A stretch of 5,977 bases of DNA from positions 1 through 5,977 of the forward strand of contig CAJMDR010000144.1 of NCBI GenBank assembly GCA_905212215.1. Reading direction: 5' to 3'. A program made the position numbers and the translations under genes. The notes below the pieces were generated by a model that saw nothing but the letters and a program-made list of their open reading frames with translations, made no database searches and was not told the DNA's origin. Below are positions 1-5,977 of the stretch, in pieces. Each line of letters begins with the position of its first letter. The stretch's first letter is position 1. Origin of the DNA: an uncultured Porphyromonadaceae bacterium. GTDB taxonomy: Bacteria; Bacteroidota; Bacteroidia; Bacteroidales; Muribaculaceae.

Positions 1-1
1 C

Positions 2-1750
2 TCCACTGCGATAATAATATACTACGCCGTAAGCCCGGCAACGATTCAAACGGATTTCGGCAGGAAGATCGGCGTAATACGTTTCCACCTGATTCCACAA
101 ATCCAAGATAATCCGGTCCGCCTCCTCGCGCAAGGCATCCAATCCCGACTGGGAACGAGTCGTATTCAGTTTATAATTCTGTTGTTCCCGATAGGCTTCC
201 TTGAAAATATCGTTCTGCTCGTTGAGGATACGGTAGAATGCCTCGTCGTCTATTATGTCGCGCCCTATAATGGCTTTGATTACGTTCTTGAGGACAGGCT
301 TGGAGCGCTCCATCTGTTCCGGCTTCGGTTTCACCCCCTCTTTCTCGGCAAGCGCCACAAGCTGGTCTATCATCTCGTCGGTGACGGTGAAGTTGTTCAC
401 GAACTGCATTACGTTCTTGTAGTCTTTCTTCAACTGCTTGCGGTGAGTGTCGGTATAGCGGATAGCATACTGGTTTATCAGACCCTTAGCGTTGAGGTCG
501 CGGTAATAGTCGGTGTAGAAGGTAGTGTCGAGGGGTACGAAGACATCCGGCGAGATGCCGCCGCCACCGTAGATGGGTCTGCCGAGACGCAGAGTGGATA
601 CTTTCAGCGAGTCGGCGTAATGGATGGAGTCGGCGTGCATCAGCTCGCCGTTGTTGTAGCGGGTCATTATGTCGTTGGCGTAGTCCTTGCTCTTGCCCTT
701 TACGTAAGGTTTCTGTATGTCGCGTCCTGTGGGGGTATAGTAATGCGCAATTGTCAGGCGCACCATAGAGCCGTCGGGGAAGGGGAAAGGACGCTGTACC
801 AGGCCTTTGCCGAAGGAACGGCGTCCCACGGTAAGACCACGGTCCCAGTCCTGTACCGCTCCGGAAAGAATCTCGCTGGCAGAAGCGGAATACTGGTTTA
901 TCATCACCACAAGTCGTCCGTCGCCCAAAAGCGGGGCGTTGTTGCGGGGTGTAGCGTTAATTTCCTGACGACGCGAGTTCTCTCCTTCGGTGTATACTGT
1001 CAGCGCACCAGGTTCCAGCATCTCACCCAACAGCGATGTGGCGGCGCTGAGATATCCTCCTCCGTTGTCGGTGAGATCAAGAATAAGGTTCTTCATACCC
1101 TTCTTGCGCAGCTTGAGAACGGCCTCCATGAACTCTTCGGGAGTGGTGGCGGCGAACTTGTTGAGGCGAATGTAGCCTGTGTTGTCATCGGCCATATAAG
1201 CCACATCCACGCTGTGAATGGGAATCTCGGCGCGGGTAACGAGGAAATCTATTGTCTGGTCGGGTTTCCCGGCGGTACGGCGCAGAATCTTCATGTTCAC
1301 CTTCGTACCTTTGGAACCGCGCAGTTTCTTCATGATTTTGGCGGTAGTCATCTTCACTCCCGCTATCACAGAGTCATCGACGGCAATGACACGGTCGCCC
1401 GGAAGGATTCCGACGCGCTCTGAAGGCCCTCCGCTGACTACCTGAAGCACATAGAGCGTGTCCTGGTTCATGTTGTAGCTGATGCCGACACCGCTGAACG
1501 ACCCTTCCAGGGGCTCGTTCATGGCCTTTGTCTCCTCGGGGTTGGAATATGAAGAGTGGGGGTCAAGCTCCTTGAGCATCCCTATTATGGCAGCCTCTAC
1601 TATCTTGTCTTCATTGACGGTATCGACATAGTAATTCGTCACCAGGCTTTCCACAAGCCTCAGTTTGTCGTTGGGTGTCATCGGTGCTCTGGCCACGCTC
1701 ATTAATAGTCCGGCCAACAGCACTATGACAGGTATGAATAGTTTCTTCAT
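2..1750 (-). CDS. S41 family carboxyl-terminal processing peptidase, 3' end cut by window edge
   Basis: This encodes 583 residues from ATG at 1750 with no stop before the left edge, so the C-terminus is missing; the family in Bacteroidales is roughly this long, so little is probably lost. Residues 1-22 form a signal peptide or membrane anchor (MKKLFIPVIVLLAGLL, then VARA); Pro23 right after the AxA site would disfavour cleavage, so it may stay anchored. GSFSGVGI at 83-90 opens a PDZ domain reaching about residue 170 (LPGDRV inside it). The protease core follows: LILDLTDNGGG ending at Gly232, SASAS at 288-292 and SFGKGLVQ with Lys315. Ser290 and Lys315 are 25 residues apart, as in E. coli Prc (Ser430/Lys455), so the Ser-Lys dyad is intact. 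The family cleaves exported proteins near their C-termini in the periplasm; the substrate here is unknown. It is separated from the upstream gene by a hairpin and its own promoter candidate, so it is probably transcribed independently. Confidence 0.95.
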   Translation of the reverse strand, partial: MKKLFIPVIVLLAGLLMSVARAPMTPNDKLRLVESLVTNYYVDTVNEDKIVEAAIIGMLKELDPHSSYSNPEETKAMNEPLEGSFSGVGISYNMNQDTLYVLQVVSGGPSERVGILPGDRVIAVDDSVIAGVKMTTAKIMKKLRGSKGTKVNMKILRRTAGKPDQTIDFLVTRAEIPIHSVDVAYMADDNTGYIRLNKFAATTPEEFMEAVLKLRKKGMKNLILDLTDNGGGYLSAATSLLGEMLEPGALTVYTEGENSRRQEINATPRNNAPLLGDGRLVVMINQYSASASEILSGAVQDWDRGLTVGRRSFGKGLVQRPFPFPDGSMVRLTIAHYYTPTGRDIQKPYVKGKSKDYANDIMTRYNNGELMHADSIHYADSLKVSTLRLGRPIYGGGGISPDVFVPLDTTFYTDYYRDLNAKGLINQYAIRYTDTHRKQLKKDYKNVMQFVNNFTVTDEMIDQLVALAEKEGVKPKPEQMERSKPVLKNVIKAIIGRDIIDDEAFYRILNEQNDIFKEAYREQQNYKLNTTRSQSGLDALREEADRIILDLWNQVETYYADLPAEIRLNRCRAYGVVYYYRSG

Positions 1751-1777
1751 TATCGGTATGTGTGCTTTGCGTTGATG

Positions 1778-1785
1778 CAAAATTA
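1778..1785 (-). promoter_or_regulatory. Candidate Bacteroidetes -7 box (TAATTTTG) for the S41 peptidase gene
   Basis: Read on the minus strand the box is TAATTTTG followed by C, matching the Bacteroidetes primary sigma factor -7 consensus TAnnTTTG. It lies 27 bases upstream of the ATG, giving a short leader of about 20 nt. A TTTG is present upstream (1798-1801), but only 12 bases separate it from the -7 box, where about 19-20 are expected, so no good -33 element is seen. I see no Shine-Dalgarno sequence between the box and the start. Confidence 0.5.
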
Positions 1786-1927
1786 CACATATAACGTCAA
1801 ACTAACCCCATGTGGTATATGAAAAAATGTGAACACCCGCTGAATTTTATGCCAACTCTCTATTCATTGGTGCGAAAACATACAAAGAACGGCATTTACG
1901 GTGGTTTGAGAAGTCGGAAAATACGAA

Positions 1928-1968
1928 AGCAGGAGATAATCACCTGCGATTAGTGTTTACCTCCTGCT
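1928..1968 (-). terminator. Hairpin downstream of the lipoprotein pair, candidate terminator
   Basis: An 8-bp perfect inverted repeat (AGCAGGAG at 1928-1935, CTCCTGCT at 1961-1968) encloses a second perfect 5-bp stem (TAATC at 1937-1941, GATTA at 1948-1952) with a 6-base loop. On the minus strand the 3' arm is followed by TTTCGTATTTT, a weak T-rich tail rather than a clean T-run. It starts 17 bases after the TAA at 1986-1988, where I think the upstream gene originally ended. The rest of 1751-1985 holds the S41 promoter candidate and no recognisable gene. An RNA-stabilising 3' structure is the alternative to a terminator. Confidence 0.45.
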
Positions 1969-1985
1969 CAATTTGTGCCGAACCG

Positions 1986-2105
1986 TTATTCCTCTATGGG
2001 AATGGGGTACAGACCCATGTCTGCCCATGGTGATTTCATTGGCTTACCGTCGACCCGGTAGTTTTGGGTTGTTGAGGGTGAATTCCTTCAGGACTCTCAT
2101 GTCTC
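1986..2105 (-). pseudogene. Probable frameshifted 3' continuation of the upstream lipoprotein gene
   Basis: Downstream of the called stop the DNA still reads like protein. A different frame (2118-2065) gives RIAIRDMRVLKEFTLNNP, uninterrupted across the stop at 2106-2108. The original frame then resumes at 2063 and gives 25 residues including RVDGKPMKSPWADMGLYPIP, ending in TAA at 1986-1988. The joins fall in short homopolymers: CCC at 2118-2120 (one base short) and AAAA at 2062-2065 (one base too many, or two short). Joined up, the protein would be about 290 residues. The short reach to the downstream hairpin supports 1986 as the original end. The reconstruction is by eye and no homolog was compared, so a chance open stretch remains possible. 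Confidence 0.5.
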
Positions 2106-2858
2106 TTATGGCAATCCGGGAATGTTGTGTAATTCACAATCTCCACGAGCTATAGTGCCGTCGGCAAATCGTGCCTTTACCTGAAAGACATATTTATAGA
2201 TATGGGAGTAGGGGGAATCAGGTTGTTTGGGATCAGAAGCTTCATCTTCTTCTTTCCAGGTAGTCCTTACATATTCATCGGGGATGAATTGTATTGCACA
2301 GTGCATCAGCTCTACGCCGTTGAGTTCGTTGAACTCCTTGACTGACATTTCATGCCATGGAGAACTTTCGCCTTCAGGCCATTTGTAATCATTGACCATA
2401 AAGGGGTAATATGTCTTGAATCTTATTCTGAAATGGTCGGCGAGATCTCCGCCGTCTTCCGGAAACTCGGCTTCCCAATTCTTACGGTTGCTTCGCATTA
2501 TGGCAATTTTCATAACCTTGTCGGTCAAAGGCATGTAATTCCTCATGTCCTCGTCCATGGTGCCGGTGAAATGATTGTCGTTGTATTTCTTGCGTAGCTC
2601 CATCAGAGGCGTGTTGCGGTCTTGGAGCATCTCGGGAACTACAAATTGACCTATGTTTACCGTGAAGGAGTTGATGAGCTTGTCTTCCGAAACATCCGTG
2701 AATGATTTTATAACCGATACGTCTGTTCCGGAGACTCTGAACTGGCGGATAAAGGATCCTGGCTTAGGTGCCGGGTCATCATCCTTGCAGGAAGTGAGCG
2801 TGCACAACACGGCAAATATTGCAGCAATCGCCCCTATGAACCATCTGTCGTTTCTCAT
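2106..2858 (-). CDS. Putative surface lipoprotein, function unknown, probably truncated by a frameshift
   Basis: I do not recognise the family. The protein is 250 residues from ATG at 2858. A signal peptide with a hydrophobic core (FIGAIAAIFAVL) ends in the lipobox LTSC with lipidated Cys24. The mature protein starts CKDDDP, and a Lys followed by acidic residues resembles the lipoprotein export signal that places Bacteroidetes lipoproteins on the outer face of the outer membrane. The remainder is soluble, rich in aromatic and charged residues, with no membrane segment, repeat or catalytic motif I can name. It starts 22 bp after the stop of the C10-like lipoprotein, with stop codons repeated in the gap and no Shine-Dalgarno, so the two are almost certainly one transcript and may act together; inhibitors often accompany C10 proteases, but this protein is larger than those and does not resemble the Spi fold by eye. 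The end HNIPGLP probably results from a frameshift at 2118-2120. Confidence 0.8.
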   Translation of the reverse strand: MRNDRWFIGAIAAIFAVLCTLTSCKDDDPAPKPGSFIRQFRVSGTDVSVIKSFTDVSEDKLINSFTVNIGQFVVPEMLQDRNTPLMELRKKYNDNHFTGTMDEDMRNYMPLTDKVMKIAIMRSNRKNWEAEFPEDGGDLADHFRIRFKTYYPFMVNDYKWPEGESSPWHEMSVKEFNELNGVELMHCAIQFIPDEYVRTTWKEEDEASDPKQPDSPYSHIYKYVFQVKARFADGTIARGDCELHNIPGLP

Positions 2859-2880
2859 TTGAGTGCTTTTAGTTAATTAG

Positions 2881-4281
2881 TTAATAGTCAATTTCTCCGG
2901 TGTTTATAACTTTCAGATGCCTTACATTGGTGTTAATCTGCGGAATCGGAGCATAGAAGGGATTCATGGCAGGTAATGCTTCTCGGAAAACTGTCGGGCA
3001 GAATATTCCCCAGTTGAAGTACCCGTTGATATTCATTTCGTCCCTGCCATAGTTGAAATGATAAAAATATTGGTAGCAATATTTTACTTGTTCCGTAGAG
3101 TTGCTGTAAGAACATTGAAATTTACGGGTGATTATTTTCTGACCGTCTATGATAGCCTGCCTGACGTAGGTATCGTTACCAGTCTTAATTTCGTATTGGA
3201 GTAAAGTTGGACGTTGGTAATCTCCATTATCAAAGATTACCTGTTCAACAAATCCCATTCCTGTATCTACGGTACATGTTGTAGTTAGACCGAAGTTATG
3301 TAATGTCTGAGGTATTCTGTCAAAAGCAGTAGCTGGCATTTTTACGCCATTGTTTAGATATCGAAGGTTGTCCGAGTCCCCAAGATAATAGAATAGTTTT
3401 TTTATGTCGAGCTTTGACTGGAAATCCAGACGCTCTATATTCCGAAAATATGTCCATTTTGACCAGTTCAGTGTCAAATCTTTATATTGATTTGAGAACT
3501 GACGTATGGACAGGTATTTTGCGACTAACGGCACTATTGGCCAGCACCTCCCTTGACCGCTCGTCAGCAATTCAGAATATGCTGACCCTTCATTCCAGTT
3601 GACTTTGCAAAGTCCGAATTTACCACCGAAAGTGTCTAAAGTGCTATCTACTAGTATCGATTTAGTGAGGTGTGGTATTGTATATGCGCCGGTGCCCAAA
3701 TCCACTCCTTCTTCTTTGATCTTTTCCAGCTCCCATGCCCGTATGTCTTTGAACTGCTTGACAGCTTTCGCAAGCATTTTCTTGAACTCAGACTGGGTCT
3801 GGAGAACGTATGCCTCGAATTCTTTTATTGTCTGATCCATTAATGTCGTGGAGTCTTTCGGTTCCTTGTATTTCATGAAGTTGCCGTCATGTGAGTACAT
3901 CAGGATGTCGGGAAGCCAGTCTTCGGTGGAAACCACGGCAAAACCCTCTTCGTTTGAGAAATCGAAGATGTATGCGTAGATACTGTCATTCCCGGTTGTG
4001 GCCCATGTGTCAGGGTCTACGTACCCTATGTCTGTGCCCGGATTTACAGATGCGGTGTCGCCATAGCAAAGGGGTATGACACCTTGAATGTCCTGATTGC
4101 CGCGTGTAGCCAGATGGCCGGTTATGTTGCCTGACCGATGAAGCTTCTTCAGGGCCTTGAGGTAAGGTGAGACTTCGTTTGTGAGGTCTCCGTCGGTTTT
4201 CTCGTTTATGAGTTCATCGGAACAGCTGAACAGAACCGATGCGATGCTGATAAGAATTAGAACAATGATTGACTTCTTCAT
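2881..4281 (-). CDS. C10 (streptopain/Spi-type) peptidase-like lipoprotein, probably catalytically inactive
   Basis: The protein has 466 residues from ATG at 4281. The signal peptide ends in LFSC with lipidated Cys20; the mature start CSDE fits a Bacteroides surface-export signal of Ser plus acidic residues. Residues about 100-136 (YIFDFSNEEGFAVVST, then LPDILMYSHDGNF) match the Spi-like prodomain of C10 proteases. A charged, probably helical linker spans about 145-195. The peptidase-like part runs from about 220 to 435: WNEGSAYSELL at 229-239, candidate nucleophile Cys246 in GQGRCWPIV, RPTLLQY at 357-363, AIIDG at 376-380 and HFNYG at 409-413. These correspond to W..GxPYN, the catalytic Cys, RPV, GHAFVxDG and HxNWGW of the family. 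The His position is Arg374 and no His lies between 329 and 408; Trp of NWGW is Tyr411. Asn410 is kept. I infer loss of proteolysis, by eye alignment only. Base composition is visibly AT-richer than parE and coaD. First gene of a two-gene operon. Confidence 0.8.
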   Translation of the reverse strand: MKKSIIVLILISIASVLFSCSDELINEKTDGDLTNEVSPYLKALKKLHRSGNITGHLATRGNQDIQGVIPLCYGDTASVNPGTDIGYVDPDTWATTGNDSIYAYIFDFSNEEGFAVVSTEDWLPDILMYSHDGNFMKYKEPKDSTTLMDQTIKEFEAYVLQTQSEFKKMLAKAVKQFKDIRAWELEKIKEEGVDLGTGAYTIPHLTKSILVDSTLDTFGGKFGLCKVNWNEGSAYSELLTSGQGRCWPIVPLVAKYLSIRQFSNQYKDLTLNWSKWTYFRNIERLDFQSKLDIKKLFYYLGDSDNLRYLNNGVKMPATAFDRIPQTLHNFGLTTTCTVDTGMGFVEQVIFDNGDYQRPTLLQYEIKTGNDTYVRQAIIDGQKIITRKFQCSYSNSTEQVKYCYQYFYHFNYGRDEMNINGYFNWGIFCPTVFREALPAMNPFYAPIPQINTNVRHLKVINTGEIDY

Positions 4282-4301
4282 GATAAGAAGCGTTTATGTG
4301 G

Positions 4302-4309
4302 CAAAATTA
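4302..4309 (-). promoter_or_regulatory. Candidate -7 box (TAATTTTG) for the C10-like lipoprotein operon
   Basis: On the minus strand TAATTTTG followed by C lies 20 bases upstream of the ATG at 4281, the same octamer as upstream of the S41 gene. It fits TAnnTTTG. The region expected to hold the -33 TTTG is an AT-rich run without a clear match. The leader would be only about 15 nt, without a Shine-Dalgarno sequence. Confidence 0.5.
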
Positions 4310-4331
4310 ATCCATTAAATTCAATATATTT

Positions 4332-4368
4332 AAAAAAAGTGTTAAAATTTTTCAACCAAAATGTTAAC
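4332..4368 (-). terminator. AT-rich hairpin plus T-run, candidate terminator of parE-coaD
   Basis: Arms at 4341-4351 and 4358-4368 (GTTAAAATTTT and AAAATGTTAAC) pair at 10 of 11 positions around a 6-base loop; the mismatch is 4346 against 4363. Read on the minus strand the hairpin is followed by AC and seven T (4338-4332), the layout of an intrinsic terminator. It lies about 140 bp after the coaD stop and just upstream of the lipoprotein operon's promoter candidate. The stem has few G-C pairs and would be weak, so an operator-like palindrome is the alternative. The rest of the 226-bp gap between 4281 and 4508 is AT-rich and holds no gene that I can see. Confidence 0.4.
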
Positions 4369-4483
4369 AAATATTATAATTAGTGTGTATGGTGTATTGA
4401 TTTGTCTATTTGGTGGATGTACTTTGTGAAATGTTTAGGAATTGTTTAAAAATACTCATGAAAATTTGGAACCTTTTTTTACA

Positions 4484-4527
4484 TTTTAATCCGGAAGTGA
4501 GCGGCTTTTATTCCGGAAGTGAGCGAC
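4484..4527. repeat. 22-bp tandem duplication covering the 3' end of coaD
   Basis: Two adjacent 22-bp units, 4484-4505 and 4506-4527, agree at 20 of 22 positions; each contains the exact 13-mer CCGGAAGTGAGCG (4491-4503 and 4513-4525). The coaD-proximal unit contains the last codons (RSLPE) and the TAA. The second unit repeats them outside the gene as RSLPD plus TAA in another frame. The pattern indicates a local duplication at the end of coaD rather than a dispersed repeat. Confidence 0.85.
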
Positions 4528-4945
4528 CGTATTTTGCTAAGTCGCGCATGAGGGTGGAGGAGATGCAGGCGAGTTCCGGGCGAGAAGGGAGGATGACCGT
4601 CTCCAACTCTGGTGCAAGGAGTCTGTTCGCGTCGGCCATATTGCGCTCATAGTCGAAATCGGCTGCCGAGCGGGCGCCGCGGAGAAGACAGCAAGCTCCC
4701 GCCTCAAGGGCGGCATCGACGGTGAGTCCATGATACAGAACGGCCTCTACTCGCGGTTCCGTGGCATATCGCTCTTCTATCGTCGCGAGACGTTGGCGAG
4801 AGGTGGCCTCGGAATCCGGTTTTTCTATGTTCACTCCTATGGCAATGACGACTTTGTCGAACAATTTCAGGCCTCGGGAAACAATGTCGGCATGTCCCGG
4901 GGTGAAAGGGTTGAAGCTGCCGGCGAAAAAAGCTGTCCTGCTCAT
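4508..4945 (-). CDS. coaD: Phosphopantetheine adenylyltransferase
   Basis: CoaD transfers AMP from ATP to 4'-phosphopantetheine, giving dephospho-CoA, the penultimate step of coenzyme A synthesis in the cytoplasm. The 145-residue protein carries the nucleotidyltransferase signature GSFNPFTPGH at 9-18, with His18 at the same number as in E. coli CoaD and Ser10 in place of Thr10. The phosphate-binding RGAR is at 89-92, followed by DFDYERNMADANR and the closing ISST motif at 128-131. GSFNP instead of the commoner GTFDP or GSFDP is, as I recall, seen in Bacteroidales. The C-terminus is short: the family usually continues with a FLPE/FIP-type segment and often a final helix, while here the chain ends AKYGRSLPE, next to a 22-bp tandem duplication. 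All active-site motifs lie upstream, so activity is likely. The start is ATG at 4945, 21 bp after parE, so the two are probably co-transcribed. Confidence 0.96.
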   Translation of the reverse strand: MSRTAFFAGSFNPFTPGHADIVSRGLKLFDKVVIAIGVNIEKPDSEATSRQRLATIEERYATEPRVEAVLYHGLTVDAALEAGACCLLRGARSAADFDYERNMADANRLLAPELETVILPSRPELACISSTLMRDLAKYGRSLPE

Positions 4946-4966
4946 CTAAAAATTATTCTTGTGGTG

Positions 4967-5977
4967 TCAGTTGTCTTCCTTAAGGTTGTCTATGATGAAG
5001 TTCTGTCTGTCGGGAGTGTTCTTGCCCATGTAGAACTCTAAGAGCCGTTCCACAGGGTCTCCCGGACGCATCATCACCTGGTCGAGGCGCATGTCCTCGC
5101 CGATGAAGTCGGCAAATTCTTCCTGATTTATTTCGCCCAGCCCTTTGAATCGGGTTATGACGGCATTATCGCCCAGGGAGCCGACGGCATTCTGCAGCTC
5201 TTCGTCGGAATAGCAGTACATTGCACCCGCCGCCTTCTCTTTGCGGGTCTTTCCACGCCGTTCGGCACGTTTGTCGCGGACACGGAACAGCGGGGTCTGG
5301 AGGATATATACATGACCCTTGCGCACAAGGTCGGGGAAGAAACGCAGGAAGAAGGTAATTATCAGCAGACGGATGTGCATGCCGTCCACATCGGCATCGG
5401 TGGCTATGATGACGCGGTTGTAGCGCAGACCCTCAATGCCATCCTCGATGTTGAGGGCGGCCTGGAGAAGGTTGAACTCCTCGTTCTTGTACACCACTTC
5501 TCGGGTGAGGCCGAAAGAATTCAGCGGTTTACCGCGAAGCGAGAAGATTGCCTGTGTTTCGGCATCGCGTACCTTGGTGATTGTTCCTGTTGCGGAGTCC
5601 CCCTCGGTGATGAAGATGGAGGAGAGCTGCCTTGGGTCGGGAGTATCCGGATCTTTGAGGCGCGAGGCCTTTACCGGGTCGTTGAGATGGATGCGACAGT
5701 CGCGCAGCTTGCGGTTGTGCAGACTCACTTTCTTTGCGCGTTCGCGTGCAAGCTTCGCTACTCCCGCCATGGCCTTGCGTTCCTTTTCCGTGGCCGCGAT
5801 CTTTGCCATCATGGCATCGGCGGTATCGGTGTTGCGGTGGAGGTAGTCGTCAAGTTCCTTCTTTATGAAGTCGCCTATGAACTTGTTGATGGAGAGTTCG
5901 CTGCCAGGCGCCACCTCGCGGCTTCCGAGCTTGGTCTTGGTCTGCGACTCGAATACCGGCTCCTGGATGCGGATGCT
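4967..5977 (-). CDS. parE: DNA topoisomerase IV subunit B, C-terminal part (5' end beyond window)
   Basis: ParE is the ATPase subunit of topoisomerase IV, which pairs with ParC to decatenate daughter chromosomes. The open frame runs to the right edge without a stop, giving 336 residues; about half the protein is missing. Counting from the edge, the QTK loop that contacts ATP is at 12-14 ([13 protein letters not shown]), so the fragment starts at the end of the transducer domain. The TOPRIM domain follows: EGDSATG from 125, [12 protein letters not shown], and DADVDG with the metal-binding acids 194, 196 and 198. The [12 protein letters not shown] motif and a C-terminal [14 protein letters not shown] segment close the protein, which lacks the long insertion of E. 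coli GyrB. Assignment to ParE rather than GyrB rests on the [11 protein letters not shown] and GKPLNSFG pattern, remembered from Bacteroides ParE. A GTG at 5914 could be mistaken for a start but lies inside the conserved domain. Confidence 0.93.
   Translation of the reverse strand, partial: SIRIQEPVFESQTKTKLGSREVAPGSELSINKFIGDFIKKELDDYLHRNTDTADAMMAKIAATEKERKAMAGVAKLARERAKKVSLHNRKLRDCRIHLNDPVKASRLKDPDTPDPRQLSSIFITEGDSATGTITKVRDAETQAIFSLRGKPLNSFGLTREVVYKNEEFNLLQAALNIEDGIEGLRYNRVIIATDADVDGMHIRLLIITFFLRFFPDLVRKGHVYILQTPLFRVRDKRAERRGKTRKEKAAGAMYCYSDEELQNAVGSLGDNAVITRFKGLGEINQEEFADFIGEDMRLDQVMMRPGDPVERLLEFYMGKNTPDRQNFIIDNLKEDN

Noticed and set aside
182..1423. A 413-codon open frame on the plus strand.
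   Set aside because: It is antisense to the S41 peptidase, whose catalytic motifs and signal peptide are clear on the minus strand. The plus-strand translation is rich in Val, His and Gly without any recognisable domain, typical of a shadow of a GC-rich gene.
1928..1968. An integron attC site or CRISPR-like repeat.
   Set aside because: There is a single copy, no integrase or cas genes and no conserved core sites; a gene-end hairpin is sufficient.
2041..2100. A separate 18-codon small gene starting at the ATG at 2100 on the minus strand.
   Set aside because: The reading frame extends upstream of that ATG with equally protein-like residues, and the following segment continues well in the neighbouring frame. 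A broken gene end explains it better than a small protein.
1973..2155. A 60-codon plus-strand frame across the gap next to the second lipoprotein.
   Set aside because: It lies antisense to the frameshifted coding sequence, which gives a more protein-like reading on the minus strand and agrees with the operon direction.
5436..5846. A 136-codon plus-strand frame within parE.
   Set aside because: It is antisense to the conserved TOPRIM region, and its Arg/Ser-rich translation shows no domain.
4967..5914. parE starting at the GTG at 5914.
   Set aside because: The same frame continues without a stop to the window edge and includes the ATP-contacting QTK loop and the KTKLGSREV segment, so the GTG is internal.

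Overview
The window looks like a chromosomal segment from a Bacteroidales bacterium, perhaps Muribaculaceae or a relative (low confidence at family level). The reasons are a ParE TOPRIM region of the Bacteroides type ([23 protein letters not shown]), two lipoproteins whose mature N-termini are acidic like Bacteroidetes surface-export signals, a C10/Spi (streptopain-like) protein, and TAATTTTG promoter boxes (the TAnnTTTG -7 element) just upstream of start codons. Shine-Dalgarno sequences are not evident. Every supported gene is on the minus strand, so transcription runs from right to left.

From right to left: 5977-4967 is the C-terminal half of parE (topoisomerase IV subunit B), cut by the window edge. 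It is followed after 21 bp by coaD (4945-4508, phosphopantetheine adenylyltransferase). The coaD 3' end carries a 22-bp tandem duplication, and an AT-rich hairpin with a T-run lies about 140 bp downstream. Next is a visibly AT-richer two-gene cassette: a 466-residue lipoprotein related to C10 peptidases (4281-2881) and, 22 bp later, an unrecognised lipoprotein (2858-2106). Last comes an S41 carboxyl-terminal processing peptidase (1750 to the left edge), with its own candidate promoter.

Two observations stand out. First, the C10-like protein keeps the Spi-like prodomain, a candidate nucleophile Cys246 and the Asn of the usual HxNWGW motif, but the position expected to hold the catalytic His is Arg374. 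It is probably a pseudoprotease or a protein repurposed from one. Second, the partner lipoprotein appears to continue past its stop. Coding-like sequence follows in a shifted frame and then back in the original frame, ending at a TAA at 1986-1988, 17 bases before a hairpin. This suggests a frameshifted gene (true mutation or sequence error) whose intact form would be about 290 residues.

parE, coaD and the S41 gene are housekeeping functions that I recall as neighbours in other Bacteroidales (not checked). The lipoprotein pair would then be an accessory insertion between coaD and the peptidase gene. Both lipoproteins are predicted to act at the cell surface and are probably co-transcribed. I see no tRNA, rRNA, CRISPR array, insertion sequence or integrase.
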